A DNA stretch of 21,130 nt, taken from IMG/VR virus record IMGVR_UViG_3300025890_000193, positions 1-21,130 of that record; one strand, given 5' to 3'. This DNA is from a virus. A model generated the notes under the pieces. The model worked only from the letters and a program-made list of their open reading frames with translations, did no database searches and was not told the origin of the DNA. Positions 1-9,462 of this stretch are shown piece by piece (within the stretch, counting starts at the first letter, position 1; the number at the start of each line of letters is the position of its first letter). A program made the translations under genes and the position numbers.

Positions 1-47
1 GGAAACAAATTACCAGAATGGTAGTAAGACATCAAAGTATAATATGA
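1..47 (+). CDS. C-terminal end of upstream gene, probably gpK-like tail protein (partial)
   Basis: Reading from base 3, an open frame enters from the left edge and ends at TGA 45-47. Its last residues are KQITRMVVRHQSII. The TGA overlaps the ATG at 44 in an ATGA junction, the usual layout of co-translated phage tail genes. In lambdoid phages the gene just before the I homologue is K, an NlpC/P60-type peptidase of the tail tip, and a basic 'RH' tail end is compatible with that. The identification rests on gene order only, because just 14 residues are visible. The other two frames fit less well: one stops at 22-24, and the other is in frame with the next gene. Confidence 0.4.
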   Translation, partial: KQITRMVVRHQSII

Positions 48-916
48 GAAAAATTTATTTAGAAGGACAACTAGGAGAAAAGTTTGGGTCAGAGTGGAAC
101 CTAGCAGTTAACTCGCCCGCAGAAGCACTTACAGCTATTATGGCACAACGCCCTGGTATGCGTCAATTTCTTACTTCATCTGAAGGAATACAAGGCTACG
201 AAGTACTAGTAGATAATGAAAGTATTGATATGCTGGAAGAGCTAGTAATACAATGCCCAAGTATGGAGCAGTCCTATACTTTTGTACCAGTAATTGGTGG
301 TTCAAAAAGCTCAGGACTCATGATGGTACTCGGGGTAGCTTTAATAGCTGCAACAGGTGGTTTCGCAAGTTTTGGTATTACAGGATTTATGGGAAGCGGT
401 GGAGCAATAGGAGCAGCAGGTAGTACTACTAGTTTAGTTGCTGGTTCAGCCGCACATACAGCCGCACTAGGAGCAGGACATATAACAGCTGCAGGTGTAG
501 TTACAAATGCAGGAGCAGTAGCAGGAACACTCGCGGGTATGGGTACAAGTGCCGCATTAGCTACTCAAGGACTAGGGTTTTTAGGTTCAGCACTTCTGCT
601 AGGAGGAGCCGCAATGATGCTAGCCCCAGATGTACCAGACGGAACTTCATCAGAGAAAGCAGAAAACTACTTATTCAGTGGACCAGTCAACACAGTCAAA
701 CAAGGCCAAGCAATTCCTCTTGTATATGGAAGAGCAATTGTTGGCTCAAAAACTATATCAGCATCAGTCTTTACAAATACATCAAGACAAAAACTAACAG
801 CAGGAAGAAAAATGGTAGGTATACCAAACTTTAGAACAGATGGAAGTAAATCAGGACAAGGAGCAAATACTACTAGTTATGTAAATTCTTGGGGAATTGG
901 TAATATAGGACTTTAA
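44..916 (+). CDS. Tail assembly protein, lambda gpI-like
   Basis: This 290-aa protein matches the layout of the lambda gpI family. Residues 1-85 form a compact alpha/beta domain opening with a 'KIYLEGQLGEKFG' strand-turn, in which the MRQF and IQGYEVLVDN segments are typical. A long Gly/Ala-rich hydrophobic stretch follows (about 88-210), where gpI proteins carry apparent membrane-like segments. The final part (about 215-290) contains GPVNTVKQGQAIPLVYGR, the segment usually found where gpI meets the tip complex. It is longer than lambda gpI. The family is needed to assemble the tail tip with gpK, gpL and gpJ. ATG at 44 is chosen for its ATGA overlap with the upstream stop; the frame is open further upstream to the window edge, so a start outside the window cannot be formally excluded. 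No strong Shine-Dalgarno is visible, consistent with translational coupling. One base separates it from the next gene. Confidence 0.85.
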   Translation: MRKIYLEGQLGEKFGSEWNLAVNSPAEALTAIMAQRPGMRQFLTSSEGIQGYEVLVDNESIDMLEELVIQCPSMEQSYTFVPVIGGSKSSGLMMVLGVALIAATGGFASFGITGFMGSGGAIGAAGSTTSLVAGSAAHTAALGAGHITAAGVVTNAGAVAGTLAGMGTSAALATQGLGFLGSALLLGGAAMMLAPDVPDGTSSEKAENYLFSGPVNTVKQGQAIPLVYGRAIVGSKTISASVFTNTSRQKLTAGRKMVGIPNFRTDGSKSGQGANTTSYVNSWGIGNIGL

Positions 917-917
917 T

Positions 918-3900
918 ATGAAAAAGAATCAACACTTAATATCAATACGAGGAGCCAAAGGAAAGGGCGGTGGCGGAAGCACATTTGAAGCAGATGATAA
1001 CATGTTTGCAAGACAGTCTGCTGCGTTTATTGACGCTCTGTGCGAAGGTCCAATTAAAGGACTAGTCTATGGGGACGCGTCAATTTTAATTGATGAAGTA
1101 CGTCTTAGAAATGTAAACCAGAGTACTGGACGTATTAGTCAAAAAGCTAACTTTAATAACTTTACTGTAATCACAAAAAATGGAGATGCAACACAGGTAG
1201 TTGATGCAGATTTTTTTGCTGAGTACCCCAGTGCAGCTACAACCAAAGATATAGGTAGTGCAGAACTACTAGAAAACGAACCTCAATACTTTACTATATC
1301 TAGTGGTACTTTTGAAAAAAGAGAAACAGACTATATAAAAATTACTGTATCTACTACTGGTATGTCTGCTATTACAAAAACAGGAGACAACAAGGGAGAT
1401 ATAAATACTACAGTTGTTTATTTTCATATTGATTTCAACTGGGTAGATAATTCTGGTGTTCATCATACAAGACAAATGTTTGATACAGGCTTTAGTGGAA
1501 AAGTTAGTGGTAAGTACGCACATACATTTGGTTTTAATATTGAAACAATTAAAGAAACTTCTACTATTAACGATTGGTCTGTAAGAGTAACTAAACTAAC
1601 TGCTAGTCCAGAAAGTTCGGATAGTAAAGAAGTTCAAAACGCTATTTATGTAGATAGCATTGAAGCTGCAATCGCTGATAAACTAGAGTACCCTTATACT
1701 GCTTATGTAGGTGGAGTTATAGATGCAGAAGCATTTAACAGCGTCCCTGCTAGAGGTTATGAAATTGATGGTAAGTTAATAAACATTCCAACTAATATGT
1801 ACCCTTGTGACTACAATGGTCGCAAACTTACTCTATCTTCAGCTTCAGGATTTTCTGTTGGTGACGTAATTAGTCAGACATTAAGTATAAGTAGTCTTAC
1901 AGCAGCGGGTAACGACGAGGAAGGGTATACTGCAACAGCAACAGTACCAGCACACGGAGTGGCAACTGGAGAGACTTTCAAAGCAACAATAGCAACTACT
2001 TCAGCTACAGATGAAGAACATTGGGAAGGAGAGTTTGTTTGTGTAGCAGCTTCCGCAACCACATTTACTTACACACTAAATAAGCCTTTTGATGACCTTG
2101 CAGATGCGTATAAAATTCTTGCTGGGGGAACTACCTGTGGAGGCACAAAAACCGCAGTTATGTTTAGTGGAGGTTTAGTTGATAAGATAGCAGGCAATAC
2201 ACTTTATCTTAGAAATGTAGCAGGTTCAACAAGTGCAGTTAATGGTACTATTTCAAATGGCACTACTACTGGAACTGTTACTTCACAATCACAAGTATTT
2301 ATACCTGCTAACTATAGAAGGATTAAATCTACAGAAAAACCTGGCACAGCCGAACAAGATTGGGACGGTACATACTATTTAAGCTGGTGTAATAATCCAG
2401 CATGGGTATATCACGACCTTATAGTAAATAAAATATACGGGCTAGGAAATTATGTGGAACAGTCCCAAGTAAACAAGTGGGAACTATTCCAAATTGGAAG
2501 ATACTGTGATGAGTTAGTACCTGCAGGTGTTGCAGCAGCAGACTTACTAAGCATACATTGCACAGCAGATACCAACTATATTCCGAGTGGATCGAGTGGA
2601 GAGCACGAACCAAGATTTAGTGCTAACTTAGTAATTAGTGGAAAGCAAGAAGCCTATAAAGTACTTAATGATGTTTCTAGTATATTTAGAGGTATGGCTT
2701 ACTGGTTAAATGGAGAAGCCTTCGTAGTACAAGATTCAGAAAAAGATCCTGTGTACCAATTTACAAACGCTAACGTAATAAACGGAGAGTTTAAGTACGA
2801 AGGAACAGGTAATAAAACAAGAACAAATTCTATTATGGTTAATTGGAACAATCCCCAAGACTATTATAGAAGTAGAACAGAAATTGTAGAACTAGAAGAA
2901 AGTTTACAAAAAGATACTGAGTTTGTAAAAGCAGAGGCAACCACAGCATTTGGTTGTACTTCAAGAGGTCAAGCAAGAAGGTTGGGTAAATGGAAGTTAC
3001 TCACTAATAATTGGAACACCAATACTGTAACGTTCGAAACTTCTTTGAACGCAGCCTTTTTGCGACCTGGCGATATAGTACAAGTCATTGACCAACACAA
3101 AGAAGGTAAATCATGGGGTGGAAGAATCTCTTCTAGCTCTAGTACTACAGCAATCAATATAGATAGAAAACCAAGTGGCTTTGGTAATACAAGCGCAGAA
3201 TCTGGTTATGCTGTAGGAGACTATAGACTTACATTAAGTTATGTAGGGTATAAAGCAATTCTTGCACAAGATACTGCTACTATTAGTAGCACAGCATACG
3301 TAAGAGGAGCACACCTTACTAGTATAACTACTGAGGAAGCTGCAGCCAGATTACAAGATGATAGCGGAAACTTAGTGTTTGTACAATGGACACCTTTTAC
3401 TTTCACAGAAACAAAAACAGTATCAGGAGTATCAAATAATGGAAAAACACTTACAGTTTCTTCTGCTTTTAATACTGCACCTACTCAAGAACAGGTCTGG
3501 ATATTATCAAGAGCAGCTCTAGCTACAGGTAAAACGAAAAAAGAAGCCAAGCTCTTTAGAATGGTGGGTATGGTTGAGAAGGATAAAAATCTTTACGAAA
3601 TCACAGCACTCGAATACAATTCATCTAAATTTGATGCAGTTGATAAAAATGAGGCACTAACACAGTACAGGGAAATATATTTACCCGATAGTTTTAAAGA
3701 GGTTCCTGCTGTAACGAATTTAGATGTAGAACCAAGAATTAGAGCTACAGGTAGTGGAGGCACCGTAAATTCATTAGTAGTAGACTGGGATCCAGCTACA
3801 AATAGTGATGGTACACTATACAATTCTGTCAGGCACTATGAAGTTGAGTTCTCACAAGATGGAGAAAAGTGGCATAAAGCAGGAACAAATCAAAGTACTG

Positions 3901-6900
3901 ACTTTGAGATAACTGATGGTACTGTAGGGGATATTGCAATACTTAGTGGTACTTACTACTTTAAAGTATATTTAGTAAGCTTAAACGGGATAAGAAGTCC
4001 TGTAACTGAAAGCGGTGCAAAAACTATAGACTTCAACAGAGCTGTAGGTCCCGCAGAAGGTAGTATAGGTACTACTAGCCATTTTATTAACTTTATTGGA
4101 AATATTAGTGGAGACTTTAGTCTTGAAGCGGGTAAAGTAACATTTAGCCCACAAAATCTTTTTCATAATGACGGAAGAAACGAACATGCAGTCACTAGTC
4201 AAGCTCAGCTTGATTTTACAGGATTAGACCATACTTCTACAACAGGTGGAAATGAAGGTTATGTTTATTTTGATCACAGTGCTGATGCCTTTATAGCCGT
4301 TGCTTTCGATGTAACTTCAGGACAATTTTATCCTGTAGGAAGTAGTGTATTTGCTACTGCAACAGGTACACTTACCTCTGCAAATCGAAAAACCTGGACA
4401 GGATTAGATAGTACTAATTTTGATGGGGATTTGTCAAAAGGTAATGTATTTAAGTTTACTCACAGTAGAAGCGGAAGTTCCATAGACTACTATCACAGAG
4501 TAAAAGAAATTATATCTGACTCTGAAATGCTATCCTTTGTGTCGTCAAACCAAACTATAACTAACATAGATAATCAAGCATTTTCAAAACCTAACTTTTT
4601 AGCGGACTTCGTAACTGATACTATTATGGGTAAGGTTACAAAGACAGGAGCGAGTACTTACACTTTACAGAAGTATGGGTCGTCTCAGGGCGAATCTGCT
4701 TATGGTGTAGGCGCTACAAATCTAAACTTTACATTTGACGCTAATCTTGATGGAACAGTAACAAATGAAAGTGCCTATAGTTGTGACTTCATTATTAGAA
4801 AAGGGGGTCAGGATTATACTTTTGCAAGTAGCGGTACAACTCAACATACCTTTGGATTATCTTTACAAGCAAGAACTGGCTTTGATAATGATAGTGATAT
4901 AGTTATTAACTCGTCAACTGGACAAGTAACAATCGGCGATGGGGATATGGACGCCCATACTGCAGCCACTGCAACAATACGAATATTTGATAGAGGACGC
5001 TCAGACTTACTAATTGAAGATAAGATATTATCTTTTACAAAGTCTTCACAAGGAACGGCAGGGGAAGATGCAAAACTTGTAGTTGTAACTCCTAGTTCTC
5101 AGATAATGACAAAAGAGGTGTTCCCAGAGGATTATGGATCGACGTCTACTTTCTTCCACCCTACAAGTATAACAATTACAGCACAATGTACAAATACGAC
5201 ACAAAATGGAACATGGTCAAACTCTGGAGGTAGTATAACTTCTAGCAATACCATTACAAACGGGAAAGCTACTGCCACAGTAAATTCTACTCAACTTGTA
5301 GATGATATGACAATTACATATACATTACATGCAGACGATGGCGGTGCTTCAGATACTACTCAACTCCATTTACTAGAAATGTTTGCTGGCTCAGTGCAGC
5401 CAATTCTTTCTAATCCTGCTCATGTGCTTCCAGCAAGTAAGGCAGGAGTAGTGAGCGACTATACTGGTAGTGGTACACGTATAGAAGTGTACCAGGGAAC
5501 AAATCGATTAGACTATGATGGAGTAGGTACTGCTGCAGGACATTGGAAAGTAACTGTAGGGAATGTAGGAGATATTACAGAAGGCACCGCAACCTCTGCA
5601 GGAACAAATGGCGGCAGATACGCAAATATCGGAGATCATTCCGGCATGTCCAATTCTGTAGATTTTAAAACAATTACCTACACTATTACAGGTAAGGCCA
5701 CAGATGGTACTGCATTTAGTTTTGCACAGCCCCAAACAATTACAAAAAGTAAAACAGGGCAAGACGGTACTGCTGGGCAAAGTGTAAAACACGAAACTAT
5801 TTTTAGAAAGAATGTCAGTACTATCGACGACGACGTAGGTACTTTTGCTAGTCCTCTTACAGGTAATAGTGATTGGTCTCTTTCAATGCCCGCCCTTACA
5901 GCAAATGGAGATATAGCATACGCATCCTCTAGAACTTTTACTTCAGATGGAGCGTCTCCCCAAGATGCAACTTGGTCAACGCCTATAGCCGCACTTACGA
6001 GAACAAATGGTACAAATGCTACTCCATTAACAATTACTGATACTGACACCTCAGTTGCAGGTGAAACTACACTTACCTTTAGTGATGACTCTACCTTTAC
6101 AATAAATGATGGAGACAACGGTGACGATGGAGATGGTATAGATGTAATTTATCAAAATTCAAGTACAGCCCTTACAACCGCTCCAGCTGATTCAGCAGGT
6201 GCACCAACTGGTTGGTCATTCACCGCTTCGGCTCCTTCGACTAACGAAAAGACTTATATTTCAATTGGGGTACGAACACAAAATACAGGTTCATATGATT
6301 GGTCAGTTCCTTCTGCAATAACAGCATTTGACGGGGATAACGGAGCAGGAGTAAACTTTGTATTCGCGAGAAGCGCTACTAAACCAAACACTCCTACAGC
6401 AAACGGACTCAACATTCCTAGTCAGGACATACAATGGTATGATGATCCCCCAAGTGGAACTACTACTTTATGGTCTTCAAAAGGTACAGTAGGAGTTAAC
6501 GGAACAGCATATGCATGGGGCGCAGTATTCCAAGTAGAAGGAAGCGCAGTAGCGGAATTAAAATGCTACTCGGATGTTGTAGCAAATAATGGAGCTTCTC
6601 CTACTAAACCTGGTACTTCTACTTATAATGCAACTAATTCTACTCTTACACTTAACGACACAGATTGGAATCTTACTCCTCCAAGTGTAACAAACAATGG
6701 AGATACTGTATATTCTTGTACTGTTCTTGTAAGTGGGTCACCTAACGCTACCGCTATAGCTATTGGTACCGGCTGGTCAACGCCAGTAATACATACTAGA
6801 AAAACAGATGGAGCAACAGGAGACCCCGGTAAACTAGTACAAGAACTCAGACTCTATAAATTACAAAGTAATTGGACAGCTACCGGCACTACTGTAGCAA

Positions 6901-8678
6901 ATACAGCACCTACGTCAGGTGTTTATACTTTTAGTACAGGAGCCTTAGCATCTATAGCTAGTGGCTGGTCGCAAACAAGACCTGCAGTAACTGCTGGATA
7001 CTTTGTTATAGAATCAGCAGCCTTGGCTACAGAATCTAGTTCAGGAAGTGATACGTCTTCAGCGCTAACTTGGAGTACTGCATCTGTAAGCTCAGAAGGT
7101 GTTCAGTTTACTAATTTTATATTCTTAAATCATAACGGTAGTCCAGGAACTCCAACTGCAACAGCATACCCAGATTTACCAACAAACAACCCCAACTCTG
7201 GAGATAACTGGAGTGACAGTCCACCAGCCGCAGTATCAGGAAAACAATTATGGTCTTCAAAGGGCGTGGCTAAACTTGCAGGAAGTTTCCCTACTTTTAC
7301 ATTTAACTATACGTGGGAAACTCCAGTAGTTCATGTACAAAACAAGGCGGATGTAGGTCTAGGCTCCGTAACAGACGGTGCGGACGTTACTGCAAATAAT
7401 ACAGCTAACAATGTTTCAAATGTAGGAAACCAAACTGTAGCAAATGCTCAAGATGGAGTAGCAAGAGCTAGAGCAGGACTAAATGCAGACGGAGATGTTC
7501 AGAGAGAAGTTCCACAAAATAAAGGCGGAACAGGTCTTACTTCGGCAGGAGCTGCTATTCAAAATAGTAAAATCACAACAAATGCAAATGGCACGCTTAA
7601 CTATGATGGTACTACCGCTGCTGCTCCATCTTTAGCAAGTATAAGCGGAACACTCCCAAGAACAAAAGGTGGGTTTGGTATAGATATAGATGCTCTAGTA
7701 GGTAACGCAGCAAAAATTCCAAGATGGAATGGCTCTGCTTGGGTAGCAGATACACCTACTGCATTCAGAGGAACTATTGGAGCTGGTACATCAAACTTTA
7801 GTGGAAGCTATGCAGACTTGTCAAATATTTCTATTACTGATGCACAATTAGCAGGTAGTTCTACAATTACAAAAGAAGGGGACTTTGAGTTTAATAGTAT
7901 TGGTGTATCTAGCGGTTCGGCAGCTAGTTCCTTCAGCACAACAGACGGCTCTAGCTATACTGCAAATAACACAACAGGTACAATCACAGTTGACCACCCA
8001 TTAGATAGTGTGTCTTCTCAAAGTTGTACTTATACATGGCTTAGAGATGGCGACAATATTCGAGCAAATACAGGCTCGGGTAGTGAAGGATTTGCACTTA
8101 CAAATACAGGCACAGGAGCAGATGCATGGACATTTAGTCCCGCTACCTTTACTGCTGCAACAAGTAAAACTGTTACTGTTACACATACCCAAAGTGGGCT
8201 TACAATTACAATGAGTTGTTTTGTTATTGATACAAGTTCTTCTGGAGGCGGAGGCGGCGGAGGTGGAGGCTGTTTCCTTCCTGGCACTCTCGTAGACTTA
8301 GAAGAAGGACAACAAGCTATCGAAAGTTTAAAAGTAGGACAAAAGATAAAGGGTGCTACAGTTACTAAGAAAGAATCATTTGAAGTTGATTATTGGTACA
8401 AGCTAAATGATATACAGATTACAGCAGGACACCCAGTATGGATAGAAGATAAAGGCTGGTCTTGTATTGACCCAGGAGAGTACTATAGGGAACATCAGTT
8501 ATTTGGTCATAAAATAGAACTAGAGCCTAAACAAATAGAAATAGGCGATATGACTACTAATGGTTCTATAGATATAATTAACAGAATTGATGAAAAACAA
8601 ACTGTATGGAATATTACAGTTGATAACGAACACACCTATTATGTAGACGGCATGTTAGTACATAATAGTAAACAATAG
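918..8678 (+). CDS. Giant tail-tip / host-specificity protein, lambda gpJ-like, with C-terminal Hint (mini-intein) domain
   Basis: This 2586-aa protein is about twice the length of lambda gpJ (1132 aa). Residues about 30-65 (SAAFIDALCEGPIKGLVYGD) are the gpJ family N-terminal signature. Residues about 500-610 hold the conserved 'YGLGNYV..KWELFQIGRYCDELVP' and 'GMAYWLNGEAFVVQD' segments. About 928-1040 looks like a fibronectin type III domain (WDPA..., HYEVEFSQDG, YYFKVYLVSLNG). Then come Ig- or lectin-like modules separated by short Gly-X-X linkers (GTAGED about 1380, GQDGTAGQS about 1614, NGDDGDG about 1733, GDNGAG about 1805, GATGDPG about 1965). At least one module is duplicated: compare DDPPSGTTTLWSSKG and DSPPAAVSGKQLWSSKG. 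An NKGGTGLTSAG fibre motif lies near 2204. Gly2443-2451 leads straight into an intein-like domain (2452-2583), annotated separately. gpJ is the central tail tip that contacts the host receptor. The start is an ATG one base after the previous stop, with a weak AGGA upstream. Confidence 0.9.
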   Translation: MKKNQHLISIRGAKGKGGGGSTFEADDNMFARQSAAFIDALCEGPIKGLVYGDASILIDEVRLRNVNQSTGRISQKANFNNFTVITKNGDATQVVDADFFAEYPSAATTKDIGSAELLENEPQYFTISSGTFEKRETDYIKITVSTTGMSAITKTGDNKGDINTTVVYFHIDFNWVDNSGVHHTRQMFDTGFSGKVSGKYAHTFGFNIETIKETSTINDWSVRVTKLTASPESSDSKEVQNAIYVDSIEAAIADKLEYPYTAYVGGVIDAEAFNSVPARGYEIDGKLINIPTNMYPCDYNGRKLTLSSASGFSVGDVISQTLSISSLTAAGNDEEGYTATATVPAHGVATGETFKATIATTSATDEEHWEGEFVCVAASATTFTYTLNKPFDDLADAYKILAGGTTCGGTKTAVMFSGGLVDKIAGNTLYLRNVAGSTSAVNGTISNGTTTGTVTSQSQVFIPANYRRIKSTEKPGTAEQDWDGTYYLSWCNNPAWVYHDLIVNKIYGLGNYVEQSQVNKWELFQIGRYCDELVPAGVAAADLLSIHCTADTNYIPSGSSGEHEPRFSANLVISGKQEAYKVLNDVSSIFRGMAYWLNGEAFVVQDSEKDPVYQFTNANVINGEFKYEGTGNKTRTNSIMVNWNNPQDYYRSRTEIVELEESLQKDTEFVKAEATTAFGCTSRGQARRLGKWKLLTNNWNTNTVTFETSLNAAFLRPGDIVQVIDQHKEGKSWGGRISSSSSTTAINIDRKPSGFGNTSAESGYAVGDYRLTLSYVGYKAILAQDTATISSTAYVRGAHLTSITTEEAAARLQDDSGNLVFVQWTPFTFTETKTVSGVSNNGKTLTVSSAFNTAPTQEQVWILSRAALATGKTKKEAKLFRMVGMVEKDKNLYEITALEYNSSKFDAVDKNEALTQYREIYLPDSFKEVPAVTNLDVEPRIRATGSGGTVNSLVVDWDPATNSDGTLYNSVRHYEVEFSQDGEKWHKAGTNQSTDFEITDGTVGDIAILSGTYYFKVYLVSLNGIRSPVTESGAKTIDFNRAVGPAEGSIGTTSHFINFIGNISGDFSLEAGKVTFSPQNLFHNDGRNEHAVTSQAQLDFTGLDHTSTTGGNEGYVYFDHSADAFIAVAFDVTSGQFYPVGSSVFATATGTLTSANRKTWTGLDSTNFDGDLSKGNVFKFTHSRSGSSIDYYHRVKEIISDSEMLSFVSSNQTITNIDNQAFSKPNFLADFVTDTIMGKVTKTGASTYTLQKYGSSQGESAYGVGATNLNFTFDANLDGTVTNESAYSCDFIIRKGGQDYTFASSGTTQHTFGLSLQARTGFDNDSDIVINSSTGQVTIGDGDMDAHTAATATIRIFDRGRSDLLIEDKILSFTKSSQGTAGEDAKLVVVTPSSQIMTKEVFPEDYGSTSTFFHPTSITITAQCTNTTQNGTWSNSGGSITSSNTITNGKATATVNSTQLVDDMTITYTLHADDGGASDTTQLHLLEMFAGSVQPILSNPAHVLPASKAGVVSDYTGSGTRIEVYQGTNRLDYDGVGTAAGHWKVTVGNVGDITEGTATSAGTNGGRYANIGDHSGMSNSVDFKTITYTITGKATDGTAFSFAQPQTITKSKTGQDGTAGQSVKHETIFRKNVSTIDDDVGTFASPLTGNSDWSLSMPALTANGDIAYASSRTFTSDGASPQDATWSTPIAALTRTNGTNATPLTITDTDTSVAGETTLTFSDDSTFTINDGDNGDDGDGIDVIYQNSSTALTTAPADSAGAPTGWSFTASAPSTNEKTYISIGVRTQNTGSYDWSVPSAITAFDGDNGAGVNFVFARSATKPNTPTANGLNIPSQDIQWYDDPPSGTTTLWSSKGTVGVNGTAYAWGAVFQVEGSAVAELKCYSDVVANNGASPTKPGTSTYNATNSTLTLNDTDWNLTPPSVTNNGDTVYSCTVLVSGSPNATAIAIGTGWSTPVIHTRKTDGATGDPGKLVQELRLYKLQSNWTATGTTVANTAPTSGVYTFSTGALASIASGWSQTRPAVTAGYFVIESAALATESSSGSDTSSALTWSTASVSSEGVQFTNFIFLNHNGSPGTPTATAYPDLPTNNPNSGDNWSDSPPAAVSGKQLWSSKGVAKLAGSFPTFTFNYTWETPVVHVQNKADVGLGSVTDGADVTANNTANNVSNVGNQTVANAQDGVARARAGLNADGDVQREVPQNKGGTGLTSAGAAIQNSKITTNANGTLNYDGTTAAAPSLASISGTLPRTKGGFGIDIDALVGNAAKIPRWNGSAWVADTPTAFRGTIGAGTSNFSGSYADLSNISITDAQLAGSSTITKEGDFEFNSIGVSSGSAASSFSTTDGSSYTANNTTGTITVDHPLDSVSSQSCTYTWLRDGDNIRANTGSGSEGFALTNTGTGADAWTFSPATFTAATSKTVTVTHTQSGLTITMSCFVIDTSSSGGGGGGGGGCFLPGTLVDLEEGQQAIESLKVGQKIKGATVTKKESFEVDYWYKLNDIQITAGHPVWIEDKGWSCIDPGEYYREHQLFGHKIELEPKQIEIGDMTTNGSIDIINRIDEKQTVWNITVDNEHTYYVDGMLVHNSKQ
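8271..8666 (+). other. Hint / mini-intein (bacterial intein-like) domain at the end of the gpJ-like protein
   Basis: Residues 2452-2583 (132 aa) carry the full set of Hint signatures. Block A starts at Cys2452 with CFLPGTLVDLEEG and continues IESLKVGQKI. Block B is T2502-A-G-H2505 followed by PVWI. Block F has NEH(2572)TYYVDG, and block G is MLVH2582-N2583. The next residue is Ser2584, a valid +1 nucleophile, followed only by Lys-Gln and the stop. The length is that of a mini-intein or BIL-type domain; no homing endonuclease fits. In this family Cys1 attacks the peptide bond before it, and cyclisation of the terminal Asn cuts the bond after it. With a three-residue C-extein, the natural result may be splicing to Gly-run-SKQ, or cleavage that releases the Hint domain. 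Which occurs is inference. The preceding nine glycines would become the exposed end of the tip protein. Confidence 0.88.
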
Positions 8679-8686
8679 GAGATAGC

Positions 8687-9325
8687 ATGGCAACAACAAC
8701 AATATGCACAGCAAGTAATGGGTGGAAGTTTAGACCCCTTACAGAAACTGCGTCAGATCAAGACTTCTTTATGAGATGTTGGAAAGACTTTCCACAAGGA
8801 AGTAAAACATACATAGCAAGACTAAATAGATTTAGTAGAATGTTATTAAACAATGACAACTTCAATGAAACAAATATACATACATATACAGGAGAGAATC
8901 TCCAAATAGCAACTTATGTTTCAGAAAAAGACGGAACAGCCGTAGGAATTAGCACTTGGGTATTCGGAGCAGAAGCAGGTAAGATGAATGTAAGATTTGG
9001 AATAATTGACCCTCTACATAGAGGTAACGGATATTTCTCAGACCATAATATAATGACACTAGGAATGATGGAGAGATGGAATCTTACACATATAAACGCG
9101 TGGTTTCAAGCCCCTGGTAACGCTGGGCACAACACCGCAGTATCTTCAACAAGAACAAAATGGGACGACTTAGGGTTTGATTTAACAGGAACCACAACAA
9201 CAAGTCCGGGCGACTTTCACTTAGAAGCTCAAAATCTAGAATACAACGAAGCTACTATAGCACAATATAGAACTTTGAAAGCGGGAGACTCAGACTGGGC
9301 TTCAGTAACTTGGACATACTCTTAA
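8687..9325 (+). CDS. GNAT-fold acetyltransferase-like protein
   Basis: This 212-aa protein has an alpha/beta layout resembling GNAT N-acetyltransferases. A central strand (TAVGISTWVFG, about 85-95) and a second strand (MNVRFGIIDP) lead into D108-P-L-H-R-G-N-G-Y-F. The R-G-N-G within it (residues 112-115) matches the motif A acetyl-CoA pyrophosphate loop (R/Q-x-x-G-x-G/A), followed by a helix (HNIMTLGMMERW). The DPLHRG lead-in is typical of the family. A strong Shine-Dalgarno (AGGAG, 8677-8681) stands 5 nt before the ATG and overlaps the stop of the gpJ-like gene, so the two are co-transcribed and coupled. The target is unknown; it could be a virion protein, host surface sugar or a host protein. 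It is also possible that it is a non-catalytic structural relative. The C-terminus (DWASVTWTYS) gives no further clue. Confidence 0.7.
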   Translation: MATTTICTASNGWKFRPLTETASDQDFFMRCWKDFPQGSKTYIARLNRFSRMLLNNDNFNETNIHTYTGENLQIATYVSEKDGTAVGISTWVFGAEAGKMNVRFGIIDPLHRGNGYFSDHNIMTLGMMERWNLTHINAWFQAPGNAGHNTAVSSTRTKWDDLGFDLTGTTTTSPGDFHLEAQNLEYNEATIAQYRTLKAGDSDWASVTWTYS

Positions 9326-9425
9326 TCTAGAGAAAAACACCACCACTAATTTTTGGTTATGTTTCTGAGAATTGAATAAGCAGAGCTATACCAAACCAAT
9401 CAAATATACCTTCCAAATTTAGTTC

Positions 9426-9454
9426 TTGACATGACCTATGATTTTTGTTATAAT
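9426..9454 (+). promoter_or_regulatory. Consensus sigma70 promoter with extended -10
   Basis: A perfect -35 hexamer TTGACA (9426-9431) is followed by a 17-bp spacer and a perfect -10 hexamer TATAAT (9449-9454). The -10 is preceded by TGt (9446-9448), an extended -10. Transcription would begin near 9461, about 20 bases before the ATG at 9482. It lies in the single larger gap of the window and points into the appendage genes. Perfect consensus at ideal spacing in a non-coding gap is unlikely by chance. Its use in vivo is inferred. Confidence 0.85.
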
Positions 9455-9462
9455 TTAACAAT

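Noticed and set aside
38-43. TATAAT just before the gpI-like gene as a promoter
   Set aside because: No -35 element lies about 17 bases upstream, and the hexamer abuts the ATG inside a coding overlap.
8271-8666. Homing endonuclease within the intein
   Set aside because: The domain is only 132 aa, with no LAGLIDADG or HNH motif between blocks B and F.
8676-8774. Read-through of the TAG after the intein, extending the C-extein by about 31 codons
   Set aside because: The extension overlaps the next gene in another frame and starts at that gene's ribosome site; no stop-bypass signal is visible.
9346-9422. Inverted pair in the gap after the GNAT-like gene as a terminator
   Set aside because: The arms are about 56 bases apart, imperfect and A+T-rich; no T run follows.
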